From positions 705 to 43,513 of the forward strand of contig PLLX01000098.1 in NCBI GenBank assembly GCA_003141415.1: a stretch of DNA of 42,809 bases, read 5' to 3'. The notes beneath the pieces were generated by a model. It saw only the letters and a list, made by a program, of their open reading frames with translations, had not been told where the DNA came from and did no database searches. This document shows, piece by piece, positions 23,836-32,118 of the stretch (position 1 is the stretch's first letter; each line of letters starts with the position of its first letter). The position numbers and the translations under genes were made by a program. The DNA comes from Bacteroidales bacterium. Its GTDB lineage: Bacteria > Bacteroidota > Bacteroidia > Bacteroidales > VadinHA17.

Positions 23836-24429
23836 TTACTTTTCATGTCTTTTCTGTAAAACCTTTTCAATACTTTCAAGATTGACACCTTTTGCTTTTA
23901 ATAATATAAGCAGATGATATAACAGGTCGGCTGCCTCATTCCTGAACAGTTCGATGTTGTTATCCTTGGATTCTATTATTAATTCAACAGCTTCTTCCCC
24001 GACTTTCTGTGCAACCTTATTAATTCCTTTTTTATAAAGCTGGTTAGTGTATGATTCTTTTGTATTATTCTTAATGCGCTGGTTTATTATATTTTCCAAC
24101 GCATAGATAAATCCTTTTGAAGTCACATCACCAAAGCAGGAAGTACTTCCTGTATGGCAGACAGGTCCGGCGGGATTGACTTTTATAAGGATTGAATCAT
24201 TATCACAATCGACTGAAATTTCTTCAACGTACAAAAAATTCCCAGAGGTTTCTCCCTTGGTCCAAAGCCGCTTTTTACTCCTGCTGAAAAAAGTTACCTT
24301 CTTCTCTTTGTAAGTTTTTTTAAAAGCCTCCTCATTCATATATCCTACCATTAATACCTGGAGTGTGTTATTATCCTGAATAACTGCCGGAACCAGCCCG
24401 TTCCCTTTACTGAAATCAATTTGTTCCAT
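23836..24429 (-). CDS. hisIE: Bifunctional phosphoribosyl-AMP cyclohydrolase / phosphoribosyl-ATP pyrophosphatase
   Basis: A 197-aa fusion catalysing steps 2 and 3 of histidine synthesis. The N-terminal HisI domain (about 1-110) has 'VGYMNEEAFKKT', 'FFSRSKKRLWTKGETSGN', the Asp-rich metal site 'SVDCDNDSILIKV' and the zinc-binding 'GPVCHTGSTSCF'. The C-terminal HisE helical domain (about 112-197) has 'NTKESYTNQLYKKGINKVAQKVGEEAVELIIESKD' and 'EAADLLYHLLILL', the MazG-like acidic motif. It is the last gene of the leftward his operon, separated from hisF by a 113-nt gap containing an ACACAGAG-core repeat. The multi-hairpin element follows its stop. Confidence 0.95.
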   Translation of the reverse strand: MEQIDFSKGNGLVPAVIQDNNTLQVLMVGYMNEEAFKKTYKEKKVTFFSRSKKRLWTKGETSGNFLYVEEISVDCDNDSILIKVNPAGPVCHTGSTSCFGDVTSKGFIYALENIINQRIKNNTKESYTNQLYKKGINKVAQKVGEEAVELIIESKDNNIELFRNEAADLLYHLLILLKAKGVNLESIEKVLQKRHEK

Positions 24430-24462
24430 TTTAAATAATCAGTTATTTGTTATGTTTTTATA

Positions 24463-24535
24463 CCCCTGTGACCCTCTGTGCTTCTCCATGTCACTCTGTG
24501 TAAGTTCTTATTTTTTAGTTACACAGAAGAAAGAA
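24463..24535. repeat. ACACAGAG-core dispersed repeat inside the his operon
   Basis: It sits in the hisF-hisIE gap. Its core (24494-24526), read on the minus strand, contains TAAGAACTTACACAGAG, the same bases as at 35772-35788 in the leuC-leuA gap; a diverged copy is at 39012-39043. Arms of CCCTGTGACCCTCTGTG type flank it. The core is an imperfect palindrome. Confidence 0.7.
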
Positions 24536-24542
24536 TATGCTC

Positions 24543-25295
24543 TCATCTTATTGCAATACCTTCATGTTTCAGATATTTTTTCAATTCTCTTATATCTATC
24601 TTTCCAAAATGAAATATGCTTGCTGCTAATGCAGCACTGCACTCTGTATTAAAAAAGACCTGGCTGAAGTGCTCCATAGAGCCTGCTCCTCCTGATGCAA
24701 TGACAGGGATATTTACATTTCTGCTGACCTCGCCTGCAATATCCAGCGAAAACCCCGATTTTGTTCCGTCATTATTCATTGAGGTCAACAGAATTTCGCC
24801 TGCTCCAAGTTCTTCTACCATGTTTGCCCAGCTTATAGTTTTTAATTCGGTTAATGTCCGGCCGCCATCGACAACAACTCTCCATTCGCCATCAACAAGT
24901 TTTGTGTCAATAGCAACCACGACACACTGACTTCCAAATTGCCCGGCAATCTCAGAGATCAGTTCGGGTCTTCTTACCGCCGATGAATTTACTGTTACCT
25001 TATCGGCTCCGGCTTTAATTAGAATTGAAACATCCTTAACTGTATCAATGCCACCTCCCACTGTAAACGGTATATTTATTTCCGTAGCAATTCTTTCAAC
25101 CAGTGCGGCGAGAGCTTTCCTGTTTTCGATTGTCGCTGTTATATCGAGAAAAACAAGTTCATCTGCACCCTGTTTCACATAAACTTTAGCCAGTTCAACT
25201 GGATCGCCTGCATCTATGAGGTTGATAAAATTCACTCCCTTTACCGTTCGTCCGTCTTTAATGTCGAGACAAGGGATTATTCGTTTTTTTAACAT
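24543..25295 (-). CDS. hisF: Imidazole glycerol phosphate synthase cyclase subunit
   Basis: A 250-aa (beta-alpha)8 barrel that, with HisH, makes IGP and AICAR from PRFAR. Catalytic Asp11 is in '[13 protein letters not shown]' and the second catalytic Asp near residue 130 in '[13 protein letters not shown]'. Phosphate-binding loops are '[12 protein letters not shown]' and '[14 protein letters not shown]'. The length matches the family. It overlaps the hisA stop by 7 nt. Confidence 0.96.
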   Translation of the reverse strand: MLKKRIIPCLDIKDGRTVKGVNFINLIDAGDPVELAKVYVKQGADELVFLDITATIENRKALAALVERIATEINIPFTVGGGIDTVKDVSILIKAGADKVTVNSSAVRRPELISEIAGQFGSQCVVVAIDTKLVDGEWRVVVDGGRTLTELKTISWANMVEELGAGEILLTSMNNDGTKSGFSLDIAGEVSRNVNIPVIASGGAGSMEHFSQVFFNTECSAALAASIFHFGKIDIRELKKYLKHEGIAIR

Positions 25296-26002
25296 AGTTT
25301 TCCCAGTTCTTTTAAAGTTATTTTTCCCTCGTATATGGCTTTACCAATAATTACGCCTTCACAACCCGCTTCCTGAACATCCTCAATATCTTTTATTGAT
25401 GATATACCTCCGCTGGCAATCAGATTAATTTTTACAGCTTCCAGTATCTCCTTATAGAGCTTTGTTGACGGTCCCTGAAGCATACCGTCTTTTTTAATAT
25501 CAGTACATACCGTATATTTCACGCCTTTTGACCTGTAATTAGAAATAAAACTTATAATTTCTTTGTCTGATTTTTCGAGCCAACCACCAGTCGAGACTTT
25601 TCTGTCTATAAAATCTGCCCCAAGAATCAGCTTTTCCTGTCCCAGTTTTGTCAGCCATTCGATGAATAAATGAGGGTCAGTTACAGCTATAGTACCAGCA
25701 GTGACCTGTCGTGCCCCGGCATTAAATACTGTTATCAGATCTTCATACAATCTTAATCCGCCGCCAAAATCAATTTTTAGATTTGTTTTCCATGCAATTT
25801 TTTCAAGGACTTTTAAATTTGAGATCTTTTTATTCTTTGCTCCTTCAATATCGACAAGGTGCAGATAGTTTATACCATTATCCTGCATCTTTAAGGCAAC
25901 TTCAAGAGGATCCTCATTATAGACTTTCTTTGTATTGAAATCCCCCCTGGTAAGCCGGACACATTTTCCGTCGATTATATCAATTGCTGCAATGATTCTC
26001 AT
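25289..26002 (-). CDS. hisA: ProFAR isomerase
   Basis: A 237-aa (beta-alpha)8 barrel that opens the ribose of ProFAR to PRFAR, step 4 of histidine synthesis. Catalytic Asp8 lies in '[13 protein letters not shown]' and the second in '[15 protein letters not shown]'. Phosphate sites are '[12 protein letters not shown]' and '[12 protein letters not shown]'. It overlaps hisH by 4 nt and hisF by 7 nt, so the three are translationally coupled. There is no sign of the dual HisA/TrpF (PriA) type, but specificity cannot be read with certainty. Confidence 0.95.
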   Translation of the reverse strand: MRIIAAIDIIDGKCVRLTRGDFNTKKVYNEDPLEVALKMQDNGINYLHLVDIEGAKNKKISNLKVLEKIAWKTNLKIDFGGGLRLYEDLITVFNAGARQVTAGTIAVTDPHLFIEWLTKLGQEKLILGADFIDRKVSTGGWLEKSDKEIISFISNYRSKGVKYTVCTDIKKDGMLQGPSTKLYKEILEAVKINLIASGGISSIKDIEDVQEAGCEGVIIGKAIYEGKITLKELGKLC

Positions 26003-26577
26003 AATTCCAGAAAATTTTTCAATATTTTTTCTCCTGTTTCTGCTGATTTTTCAGGATGAAACTGCGTTGCATAAAAATTATCTTTCTGCATTGCTGCGCT
26101 GAAAGGCACTATATAATCGCAGGTTGCTACGGTGCATGATGAAATTTCAGCATAATAACTATGAACATAATAGAGATCATCTTTAACAGTTATGCCTTTG
26201 AACAGGTCTCCTTTTATTGTCAGGCAATTATTCCATCCCATATGCGGGATCTTTTCAACCGGAGGGAATAATCTTACATCTGAATCAAATATTCCCATAC
26301 ATGTGGTTTCTCCCTCTTCAGAAAAACGGCACATAAGTTGTAAACCAAGACAAATTCCGAGAACAGGTTGTTTCAGCGAAATGATTGTCTTATCCAGTCC
26401 TCTATCCCTTAAATAATGAATTGCCGAACTGGCTTCTCCAACACCGGGGAAAATGACTTTATCTGCATTTAATAACTCAGATGGGTTGTCAGTAATATTA
26501 CTTTTATAACCCAGCCGTGTAAGTGCATTTTGTACAGATTTAATATTTCCTGCGTTGTATTTCAATATAGCTATCAT
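25999..26577 (-). CDS. hisH: Imidazole glycerol phosphate synthase glutaminase subunit
   Basis: A 192-aa class I glutamine amidotransferase supplying ammonia to HisF. The triad is visible: nucleophile Cys76 in '[11 protein letters not shown]', and His174 and Glu176 in '[11 protein letters not shown]'. The N-terminal '[18 protein letters not shown]' is family-typical. It overlaps hisB and hisA by 4 nt each (ATGA-type junctions). Confidence 0.96.
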   Translation of the reverse strand: MIAILKYNAGNIKSVQNALTRLGYKSNITDNPSELLNADKVIFPGVGEASSAIHYLRDRGLDKTIISLKQPVLGICLGLQLMCRFSEEGETTCMGIFDSDVRLFPPVEKIPHMGWNNCLTIKGDLFKGITVKDDLYYVHSYYAEISSCTVATCDYIVPFSAAMQKDNFYATQFHPEKSAETGEKILKNFLEL

Positions 26578-27662
26578 AGACTGGCTTTCGTTGTAGGTAA
26601 GTTAAAGTTATCTGTTTGCTTTACAGCCAGTTTTATGGCTTTCGCGAATGCTTTGAAGATTGCTTCAATCTTATGATGTTCATTCTCACCTTCGGCATTG
26701 ATATTCAGATTGCATTTTGCATTGTCGCTGAATGATTTAAAGAAATGGAAGAACAATTCAGTCGGGAGTTCTCCGATTTTCTCGCGTAAGAACTTCACAT
26801 CCCAGACAAGCCACGGCCTGCCTCCAAAATCCAGAGCTACCTGTGCAAGACAATCATCCATCGGCAAAACAAAACTGTATCTTTCAATACCTTTTTTCCC
26901 TCCTAGAGCTTTTAATACCGCATCACCTAATGCAAGTGCCACATCTTCAATAGTATGGTGCTCATCAATCTTTAGATCACCCTTCACCTTTATATTAAGG
27001 TCAAGGTTTCCATGACGGGCAATCTGTTCCAGCATGTGATCGAAAAATCCAATTCCCGTATTAACTGTACTTTTACCTGTTCCATCAAGATTGAGTTCGA
27101 TAAGTATATCAGTTTCGGAAGTTTTCCGTTCCACTTTTGCAGTTCGTGGTTTCTGTTTCAGATATTTATAGATATTGTTCCAGTCTCTGGTTGTTAATTC
27201 GGCATCCGGGACGCTTTCATCGCTGACAATTATTGCTTTACACCCCAGGTTCTTAGCGAGCTCAACATCAGTAAGTCTGTCGCCGATAACGAATGATGAG
27301 TTGAGATCGATACCCTTCGCAATGTATTTAACAAGCATTGCTGTTCCGGGTTTACGGGTCGGAGCTTTTTGTGAGGGGGTTGTTCTGTCAATAAATATTT
27401 CAGCGAATGAAACACCCTCACCTTTCAGGATTTCCAGGATCTTGTTCTGAACAGGCCAGAAAGTATCTTCAGGATATGACGCGGTACCAAGACCATCCTG
27501 GTTTGTAACCATAACAAGTTCAAAATCAGTTTCTTTTGCTATCTGTGAAAGAGATGTTATTGCTCCCGGAAGAAAAATCATCTTTTCAAAGCTATCTATC
27601 TGCTCATCTTCCGGTTCGGTTATGATGGTACCATCCCTGTCAATAAAAAGTACTTTCTTCAT
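26574..27662 (-). CDS. hisB: Bifunctional histidinol-phosphatase / imidazoleglycerol-phosphate dehydratase
   Basis: A 362-aa fusion for steps 6 and 8. The N-terminal HAD phosphatase has '[15 protein letters not shown]' (D8 nucleophile, D10) and '[16 protein letters not shown]'. The C-terminal dehydratase starts near residue 172, with the manganese motifs '[14 protein letters not shown]', '[16 protein letters not shown]' and a later '[19 protein letters not shown]'. The loop that carries zinc-binding Cys/His residues in E. coli HisB-N reads '[16 protein letters not shown]' here, with no Cys, so the phosphatase is probably zinc-free; I recall the same in other Bacteroidota. Both activities in one protein make the operon complete for histidine from PRPP and ATP. 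Confidence 0.95.
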   Translation of the reverse strand: MKKVLFIDRDGTIITEPEDEQIDSFEKMIFLPGAITSLSQIAKETDFELVMVTNQDGLGTASYPEDTFWPVQNKILEILKGEGVSFAEIFIDRTTPSQKAPTRKPGTAMLVKYIAKGIDLNSSFVIGDRLTDVELAKNLGCKAIIVSDESVPDAELTTRDWNNIYKYLKQKPRTAKVERKTSETDILIELNLDGTGKSTVNTGIGFFDHMLEQIARHGNLDLNIKVKGDLKIDEHHTIEDVALALGDAVLKALGGKKGIERYSFVLPMDDCLAQVALDFGGRPWLVWDVKFLREKIGELPTELFFHFFKSFSDNAKCNLNINAEGENEHHKIEAIFKAFAKAIKLAVKQTDNFNLPTTKASL

Positions 27663-28690
27663 ATTGAAATAGATTTTAATGCACGGATTAACCGGTCGTT
27701 TTCATCTTTTTTCCCAATTGTGATCCTCACGCAGTTATCAATCATATTACTACGGTTTCTAATAATTATATTCCTGTTAACCAATTTATAATAAATATAG
27801 TCAGCATTTTTAACTTTTGCAAGAAGGAAATTGGCATCTGACGGATAGACCTTTTCAACAATGTTCATTTTTGACAAAATTGCAGAAAGTCTTTCCCTTT
27901 CCGTTTTAATTCTGAGAACCTGACGTTTATATTGCTCAATTTGACTGAGTTTCTCCAATACGGCTTTCTGATTGATTGTACTGATATTATATGGCGGCTT
28001 CAGCTTATTGAAATACTTAACAATTTCAGGATTTGAAAAGGACATTCCAACTCTGACTGCTGCCAGTCCAAATGCCTTACTGAATGTCTGCATCACAATC
28101 AGATTAGAATATTTGTTTACAAGTTTGATAAATGAAAGCTTTTCACTGAAATCAATATAAGCTTCATCGATCACCACTATACCGTTGAATTTAGTTATAA
28201 TGTATTCAACGTCTTTAAAATTCATAGAGTTTGCAGTAGGATTATTTGGGGAACAAATAAAGATGAGTTTCAGGTTTTTGTCCGATAACCGGTATTCGGC
28301 TTTATTAAGATCAATTTGAAAACTATCGTTCAATGGAATCTTTACAACTTCAATATCATTTACCGAACCAGATACCTCATACATTCCATAGGTAGGATTG
28401 AATGTGAGCGCCTTGTCAACACCAGGATTACAGAAAACCCTGAAACAGAGATCTATGATTTCATCACTACCATTTCCCAGGAATATTTTTTCCTCTTCGA
28501 TCCCTTTGACTTTTGAAATTGCACTTTTAAGTTCTCTCTGGTAAGGATCCGGGTAACGGTTCAATTTTCCATAAGGGTTCTCATTGGCATCCATAAAAAT
28601 ACCGGTATTGCCCTTGAAGTCATCCCTGGCACATGAATAGGGAGTAAGTTTTAAAACATTTTCCCTTACTAGTTTATTAAGATCAACCAT
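27659..28690 (-). CDS. hisC: Histidinol-phosphate aminotransferase
   Basis: A 343-aa PLP fold-type I enzyme for step 7. The substrate-entry region '[22 protein letters not shown]' is the HisC signature. PLP-Lys is in '[17 protein letters not shown]', with '[12 protein letters not shown]' and '[12 protein letters not shown]' completing the cofactor site and '[17 protein letters not shown]' carrying the terminal Arg. It overlaps hisD by 8 nt and hisB by 4 nt. Confidence 0.95.
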   Translation of the reverse strand: MVDLNKLVRENVLKLTPYSCARDDFKGNTGIFMDANENPYGKLNRYPDPYQRELKSAISKVKGIEEEKIFLGNGSDEIIDLCFRVFCNPGVDKALTFNPTYGMYEVSGSVNDIEVVKIPLNDSFQIDLNKAEYRLSDKNLKLIFICSPNNPTANSMNFKDVEYIITKFNGIVVIDEAYIDFSEKLSFIKLVNKYSNLIVMQTFSKAFGLAAVRVGMSFSNPEIVKYFNKLKPPYNISTINQKAVLEKLSQIEQYKRQVLRIKTERERLSAILSKMNIVEKVYPSDANFLLAKVKNADYIYYKLVNRNIIIRNRSNMIDNCVRITIGKKDENDRLIRALKSISI

Positions 28691-29972
28691 TCTCCAAACT
28701 GTTAAGTCTTACATTTACTGCATTTTTATGTCCGATTAATGACTCGGCTTCAGCCATCAGTTCTATTGTGGGTCCAAGGTTTTTAATGCCTTCTGCACTA
28801 ATCTCCTGAAAAGAGATTTTTTTGAGGAAACTTTCTGTAGATACTCCACTAAAATTCTTAGCAAATCCATTTGTCGGAAGTGTATGATTTGTTCCTGATG
28901 CGTAATCACCGGCACTTTCACAACTGAAATTTCCGAGGAAAACTGAGCCTGCATTTCTTATGTTATTTGCAACTGAACTAGCATCAGAGGTGTTAATGAT
29001 AAGGTGCTCCGGCGCGTACAAATTGCTGAAAACTATACAGTCATTCATTGTATGTAACATGATCAGTTTACTGTTTTCAAGAGCTTTTAAAGCGATTTCT
29101 TTTCTAGGCAACAACTGTACCTGTCTATCAACTTCAGATTTTACTTTTACTATAAGTTCACGGTCATCAGTTAACATTATTACCTGGCTGTCAGGTCCAT
29201 GCTCAGCCTGGGAAAGCAGGTCAGCAGCAATAAATTGAGGGTTGGACTTGTTGTCTGCAATAACTAAAACTTCACTTGGCCCGGCAGGTAAATCTATTGC
29301 TATACCATCTTGCTGTACCAACTCTTTGGCTTTTGTAACATACTGATTACCAGGACCGAATATTTTATAAACATTAGGGATACTTTCGGTTCCGTAAGCC
29401 ATTGCAGCTATTGCCTGCGCTCCGCCTGCTTTAAATATTTCAGTTATTCCGATAAGCTTCGCTGTATAAAGAATAAGAGGGTTTACTTTTCCGTCCTTTC
29501 CGGGAGGCGTACAAACAATTATTTCATTGCATCCAGCCAGTTTTGCCGGAATGCCCAGCATAAGCAAGGTCGAAAAAAGAGGAGCACTGCCTCCGGGTAC
29601 ATATAGTCCTACTTTTTCAATTGCGACACTTTTTCTCCAGCATCTGACCCCTTTAAAGGTTTCAATAACCGGTTCAGTGATAAGTTGGGCAGAATGGAAG
29701 TTCTCAATATTCTTTTTAGCAACTTTTATAGCGTTCTTTAATTCCTGCGGGATCTGTCGATCGGATTCCTGGATCTCTTCTGATGTAACCTTTAAGTTCC
29801 CGGAAGACACACCATCGAATTTCCCGGAGAAAAAATAAACAGCGTTGTCTGTCTCTGATTTTACACTATTTATTATGCCTCTGACGACATTTTCGAGATC
29901 GTTCCTGGCTATTTCCGGACGTCTGCAGAGCTCTTTCCAGCTCTCTTTTTCAGGAAGCATTATTATCTTCAT
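28683..29972 (-). CDS. hisD: Histidinol dehydrogenase
   Basis: A 429-aa zinc- and NAD-dependent enzyme catalysing the last two oxidations to histidine. Visible landmarks are 'VGLYVPGGSAPLFSTLLMLGIPAKLAG', 'GGAQAIAAMAYGTESIPNVYKIFGPGNQYVTKAK', 'IDLPAGPSEVLVIAD', 'LLSQAEHGPDSQVI' (catalytic/zinc region), 'APEHLII' and 'GDYASGTNHTLPT' (catalytic His). Length is normal. It starts within the last base of hisG and overlaps hisC by 8 nt. Confidence 0.96.
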   Translation of the reverse strand: MKIIMLPEKESWKELCRRPEIARNDLENVVRGIINSVKSETDNAVYFFSGKFDGVSSGNLKVTSEEIQESDRQIPQELKNAIKVAKKNIENFHSAQLITEPVIETFKGVRCWRKSVAIEKVGLYVPGGSAPLFSTLLMLGIPAKLAGCNEIIVCTPPGKDGKVNPLILYTAKLIGITEIFKAGGAQAIAAMAYGTESIPNVYKIFGPGNQYVTKAKELVQQDGIAIDLPAGPSEVLVIADNKSNPQFIAADLLSQAEHGPDSQVIMLTDDRELIVKVKSEVDRQVQLLPRKEIALKALENSKLIMLHTMNDCIVFSNLYAPEHLIINTSDASSVANNIRNAGSVFLGNFSCESAGDYASGTNHTLPTNGFAKNFSGVSTESFLKKISFQEISAEGIKNLGPTIELMAEAESLIGHKNAVNVRLNSLENG

Positions 29973-30829
29973 TACATTATCATTTTCTCGATTGGTATAA
30001 CCAGAATACCTTCTGCACCTGCTGCCTTCAACTGATCAATCCTTTCCCAGAATTCGTCCTCTTTAACAACAGAATGCAGGCTGTACCAGCCTTTTTCTAC
30101 CAATGGTACTATGGTAGGGCTTTTCATACCAGGAAGTATATTGCATATTTTTTTAATTGCCGACTCGGGGGTATTGAGTAATATATATTTATTCTCTTTC
30201 GCGTTTTTGACTGCCCTGATCCGGAAAAGTAAGTTGTTCAGTATCGTCTGTTTTTCAGGACTCAGGTTTTTGTTCCCGATAATAACTGCCTGGCTTTTAA
30301 GTATGGTTTCTACTTCATGTAAACCATTGGTAAGCAGGGTGCTGCCTGAACTTACTATGTCACATACTGCATTTGCAAGACCTATACCAGGAGCTATTTC
30401 CACACTGCCACTGATCTCTTCGATCTCAGCAGTTATTTTATTTTTCTTAAGAAAGCCGGTAAGAATATGCGGGTAGCTTGTTGCAATTTTCTTATTCATG
30501 AAATAACCTAAACCATCATATTTCTCTTCTTTTGGAATGGCAAGACTCAGTCTGCATTGTGCAAACCCAAGCTGTTCTATTATTAAAACATCCTTATTCT
30601 TCTCAAATACCATGTTTTCGCCCAGGATGCCAATGTCAGCAACTTGTTGCTCCACATATTGGGGAATATCATCATCCCGAAGAAACAGAAGCTCTACCGG
30701 AAAATTTCTGGCAGTGGTTTTAAGGACGCTGATACCATTGGAGAATTTGATGCCGCATTCTTCCAATAGCTTTTTAGAATTTTCGCTAAGCCGTCCACTC
30801 TTTTGAATCGCAATTTTCAGTTCACTCAT
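29972..30829 (-). CDS. hisG: ATP phosphoribosyltransferase, long form
   Basis: A 285-aa enzyme for the first committed step, joining PRPP and ATP. The catalytic domain has 'IAIQKSGRLSENSKKLLEECGI', 'DDDIPQYVEQQVADIGILGENMV', 'KKIATSYPHILTGFLKK' and the PRPP loop 'DIVSSGSTLLTNGLHEV'. Residues ~215-285 form the C-terminal regulatory domain ('LPGMKSPTIVPLVEKGWYSLHSVV', 'AAGAEGILVIPIEKMI') that binds histidine, so no HisZ is needed. It is the first structural gene after the His leader/terminator, so both allosteric and transcriptional control by histidine act here. Confidence 0.96.
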   Translation of the reverse strand: MSELKIAIQKSGRLSENSKKLLEECGIKFSNGISVLKTTARNFPVELLFLRDDDIPQYVEQQVADIGILGENMVFEKNKDVLIIEQLGFAQCRLSLAIPKEEKYDGLGYFMNKKIATSYPHILTGFLKKNKITAEIEEISGSVEIAPGIGLANAVCDIVSSGSTLLTNGLHEVETILKSQAVIIGNKNLSPEKQTILNNLLFRIRAVKNAKENKYILLNTPESAIKKICNILPGMKSPTIVPLVEKGWYSLHSVVKEDEFWERIDQLKAAGAEGILVIPIEKMIM

Positions 30830-30870
30830 TTTTCTCTTTTCATTTGTGTCTGAGCAAAACTGCAGGGAAA

Positions 30871-30903
30871 ATAAAAACCCGCCTGATCTGCTCAGACGGG
30901 TTT
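30871..30903 (-). terminator. Attenuator terminator upstream of hisG
   Basis: Read leftward: AAACCCGTCTGA, loop GCAGA, TCAGGCGGGTTT, then TTATTTT. The stem is 12 bp including one T-G wobble. It lies between the His leader peptide and hisG. Its 3' arm sequence TCAGGCG is duplicated exactly at plus 30940-30946, the last codons of the leader frame, which gives a mutually exclusive antiterminator. Confidence 0.88.
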
Positions 30904-30933
30904 ATGATATCGTTATTTACATACATATCACTA

Positions 30934-30990
30934 TCACCTCGCCTGAAAGCAAAGATGAAAATGATGATATAAAGTTGATTTGTGGTACAT
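30934..30990 (-). CDS. hisL: His leader peptide of the his operon attenuator
   Basis: An 18-codon frame encoding MYHKSTLYHHFHLCFQAR then TGA. His codons are at positions 3, 9, 10 and 12. The final codons (TTT CAG GCG AGG) contain TCAGGCG, which can pair with CGTCTGA of the terminator's 5' arm. A ribosome stalled on the His codons leaves this free and blocks the terminator; a ribosome at TGA covers it and lets the terminator form. Predicted start of transcription is ~13 nt upstream. Codon content and repeats are seen; the mechanism is by analogy with E. coli hisL. Confidence 0.88.
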   Translation of the reverse strand: MYHKSTLYHHFHLCFQAR

Positions 30991-31008
30991 TTCTTTAAAT
31001 TATTAATG

Positions 31009-31016
31009 CAAAGATA
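31009..31016 (-). promoter_or_regulatory. -7 element of the his leader promoter
   Basis: TATCTTTG on the minus strand matches TAnnTTTG and lies ~19 nt before the leader ATG, the same geometry as the aromatic leader. No TTG is found at the expected -33 position, so the promoter is less certain. Confidence 0.45.
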
Positions 31017-31050
31017 ATGTTTTTTTAATAATTATAATATAAATATCTAT

Positions 31051-32118
31051 TTAACTTTTTGAAACATAATCAGCAATCCAGTCACCTACATCCGAAGTCG
31101 ATTTTGGATGGGTTCTGTTAAGATCTTCGGTGACATAATCAGCTTCAATGGATTTTTCAACAGCGTTTCTTATGATATCAGCCTCTGTTTTCAAATTAAA
31201 AGCCAGATCGAACATCATTGCAGCAGATAATATTGTTCCAAGCGGATTAGCAATATTTTTCCCGGCAGCCTGTGGATAAGAGCCATGTATCGGTTCAAAA
31301 ACTGATGTTAGGTGTCCAATGGATGCAGACGGCAGCAAACCCAGAGAGCCTGTCAGAACACTTGCTTCATCTGAAAGAATATCTCCAAACATATTTTCTG
31401 TTACGATTACATCAAACCTGCGAGGATTCTGAATAAGTTGCATGGCTGCATTATCTACAAACATGAAGTCCATGGTAAGCTCATTATATTCTTTGGCTAC
31501 ATTGACGGCTGTTTCACGCCAAAGTCTGGATGTTGCAAGTACATTAGCCTTATCTACAACAGTTATTCTTTTTGAGCGATTCATCGCATACTCACATGCA
31601 AGCTTCACAACTCTTTCGACCTCGTACCTGCTGTAAACACATGAATCATAAGCAGTATTTCCATCCTCGGATCTTCCCTGCGGTTTTCCAAAATAGATAC
31701 CTCCGGTAAGCTCCCTTATCATCATAATATCAACCCCCTGAACTATCTCTTTCTTTAACGGAGATTTATCAATTAATGATGGAAAGGTTGAAACAGGGCG
31801 AACGTTTGCATATAATCCAAGTTCTTTCCTCAATGCAAGCAGACCCTGCTCTGGACGAATTTTCGCAGCAGGATTGTTATCGTATTTCGGGTCGCCAATA
31901 GCTCCAAAAAGAACTGCGTTGGACGACTTGCAAAGATCGAGTGTCTCTTCAGGTAAAGGATTCCCTGTTTTATCAATAGCAATAGCTCCGACTAAACCGT
32001 GCTTAAAATTAAAGTTGTGCTTAAACTTTTGTCCGACGGCGCCAATTACTTTTTTTGCCTGGTCAATTATCTCAGGTCCTATACCGTCGCCTGGTAACAC
32101 AGCTATATTAAATTCCAT
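31051..32118 (-). CDS. leuB: 3-isopropylmalate dehydrogenase
   Basis: A 355-aa NAD-dependent decarboxylating dehydrogenase. Motifs are 'IAVLPGDGIGPEIIDQAKKV', 'LLALRKELGLYANVRPVSTF' (substrate Args), 'MIRELTGGIYFGKPQGR', 'VDKANVLATSRLWRE' (catalytic Lys), 'DNAAMQLIQNPRRFDVIVTENMFGDILSDEASVLTGSLGLLPSAS' and 'FEPIHGSYPQAAGKNIANPLG'. It acts on 3-isopropylmalate for leucine and, if the neighbouring synthase makes citramalate, also on 3-methylmalate for isoleucine. It overlaps that synthase by 11 nt and is the last gene of the ilv-leu operon. Confidence 0.95.
   Translation of the reverse strand: MEFNIAVLPGDGIGPEIIDQAKKVIGAVGQKFKHNFNFKHGLVGAIAIDKTGNPLPEETLDLCKSSNAVLFGAIGDPKYDNNPAAKIRPEQGLLALRKELGLYANVRPVSTFPSLIDKSPLKKEIVQGVDIMMIRELTGGIYFGKPQGRSEDGNTAYDSCVYSRYEVERVVKLACEYAMNRSKRITVVDKANVLATSRLWRETAVNVAKEYNELTMDFMFVDNAAMQLIQNPRRFDVIVTENMFGDILSDEASVLTGSLGLLPSASIGHLTSVFEPIHGSYPQAAGKNIANPLGTILSAAMMFDLAFNLKTEADIIRNAVEKSIEADYVTEDLNRTHPKSTSDVGDWIADYVSKS

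Noticed and set aside
30111..30476. 121-codon open frame antisense to hisG
   Set aside because: No recognisable domain and fully inside a well-conserved gene on the other strand.
30830..31050. Reading the 30871-30903 hairpin only as the end terminator of the ilv-leu operon
   Set aside because: The hairpin lies after a His-rich leader frame and a -7 element, ~150 nt past leuB, and its arm is duplicated in the leader; attenuation explains more, though it may also stop ilv-leu transcripts.
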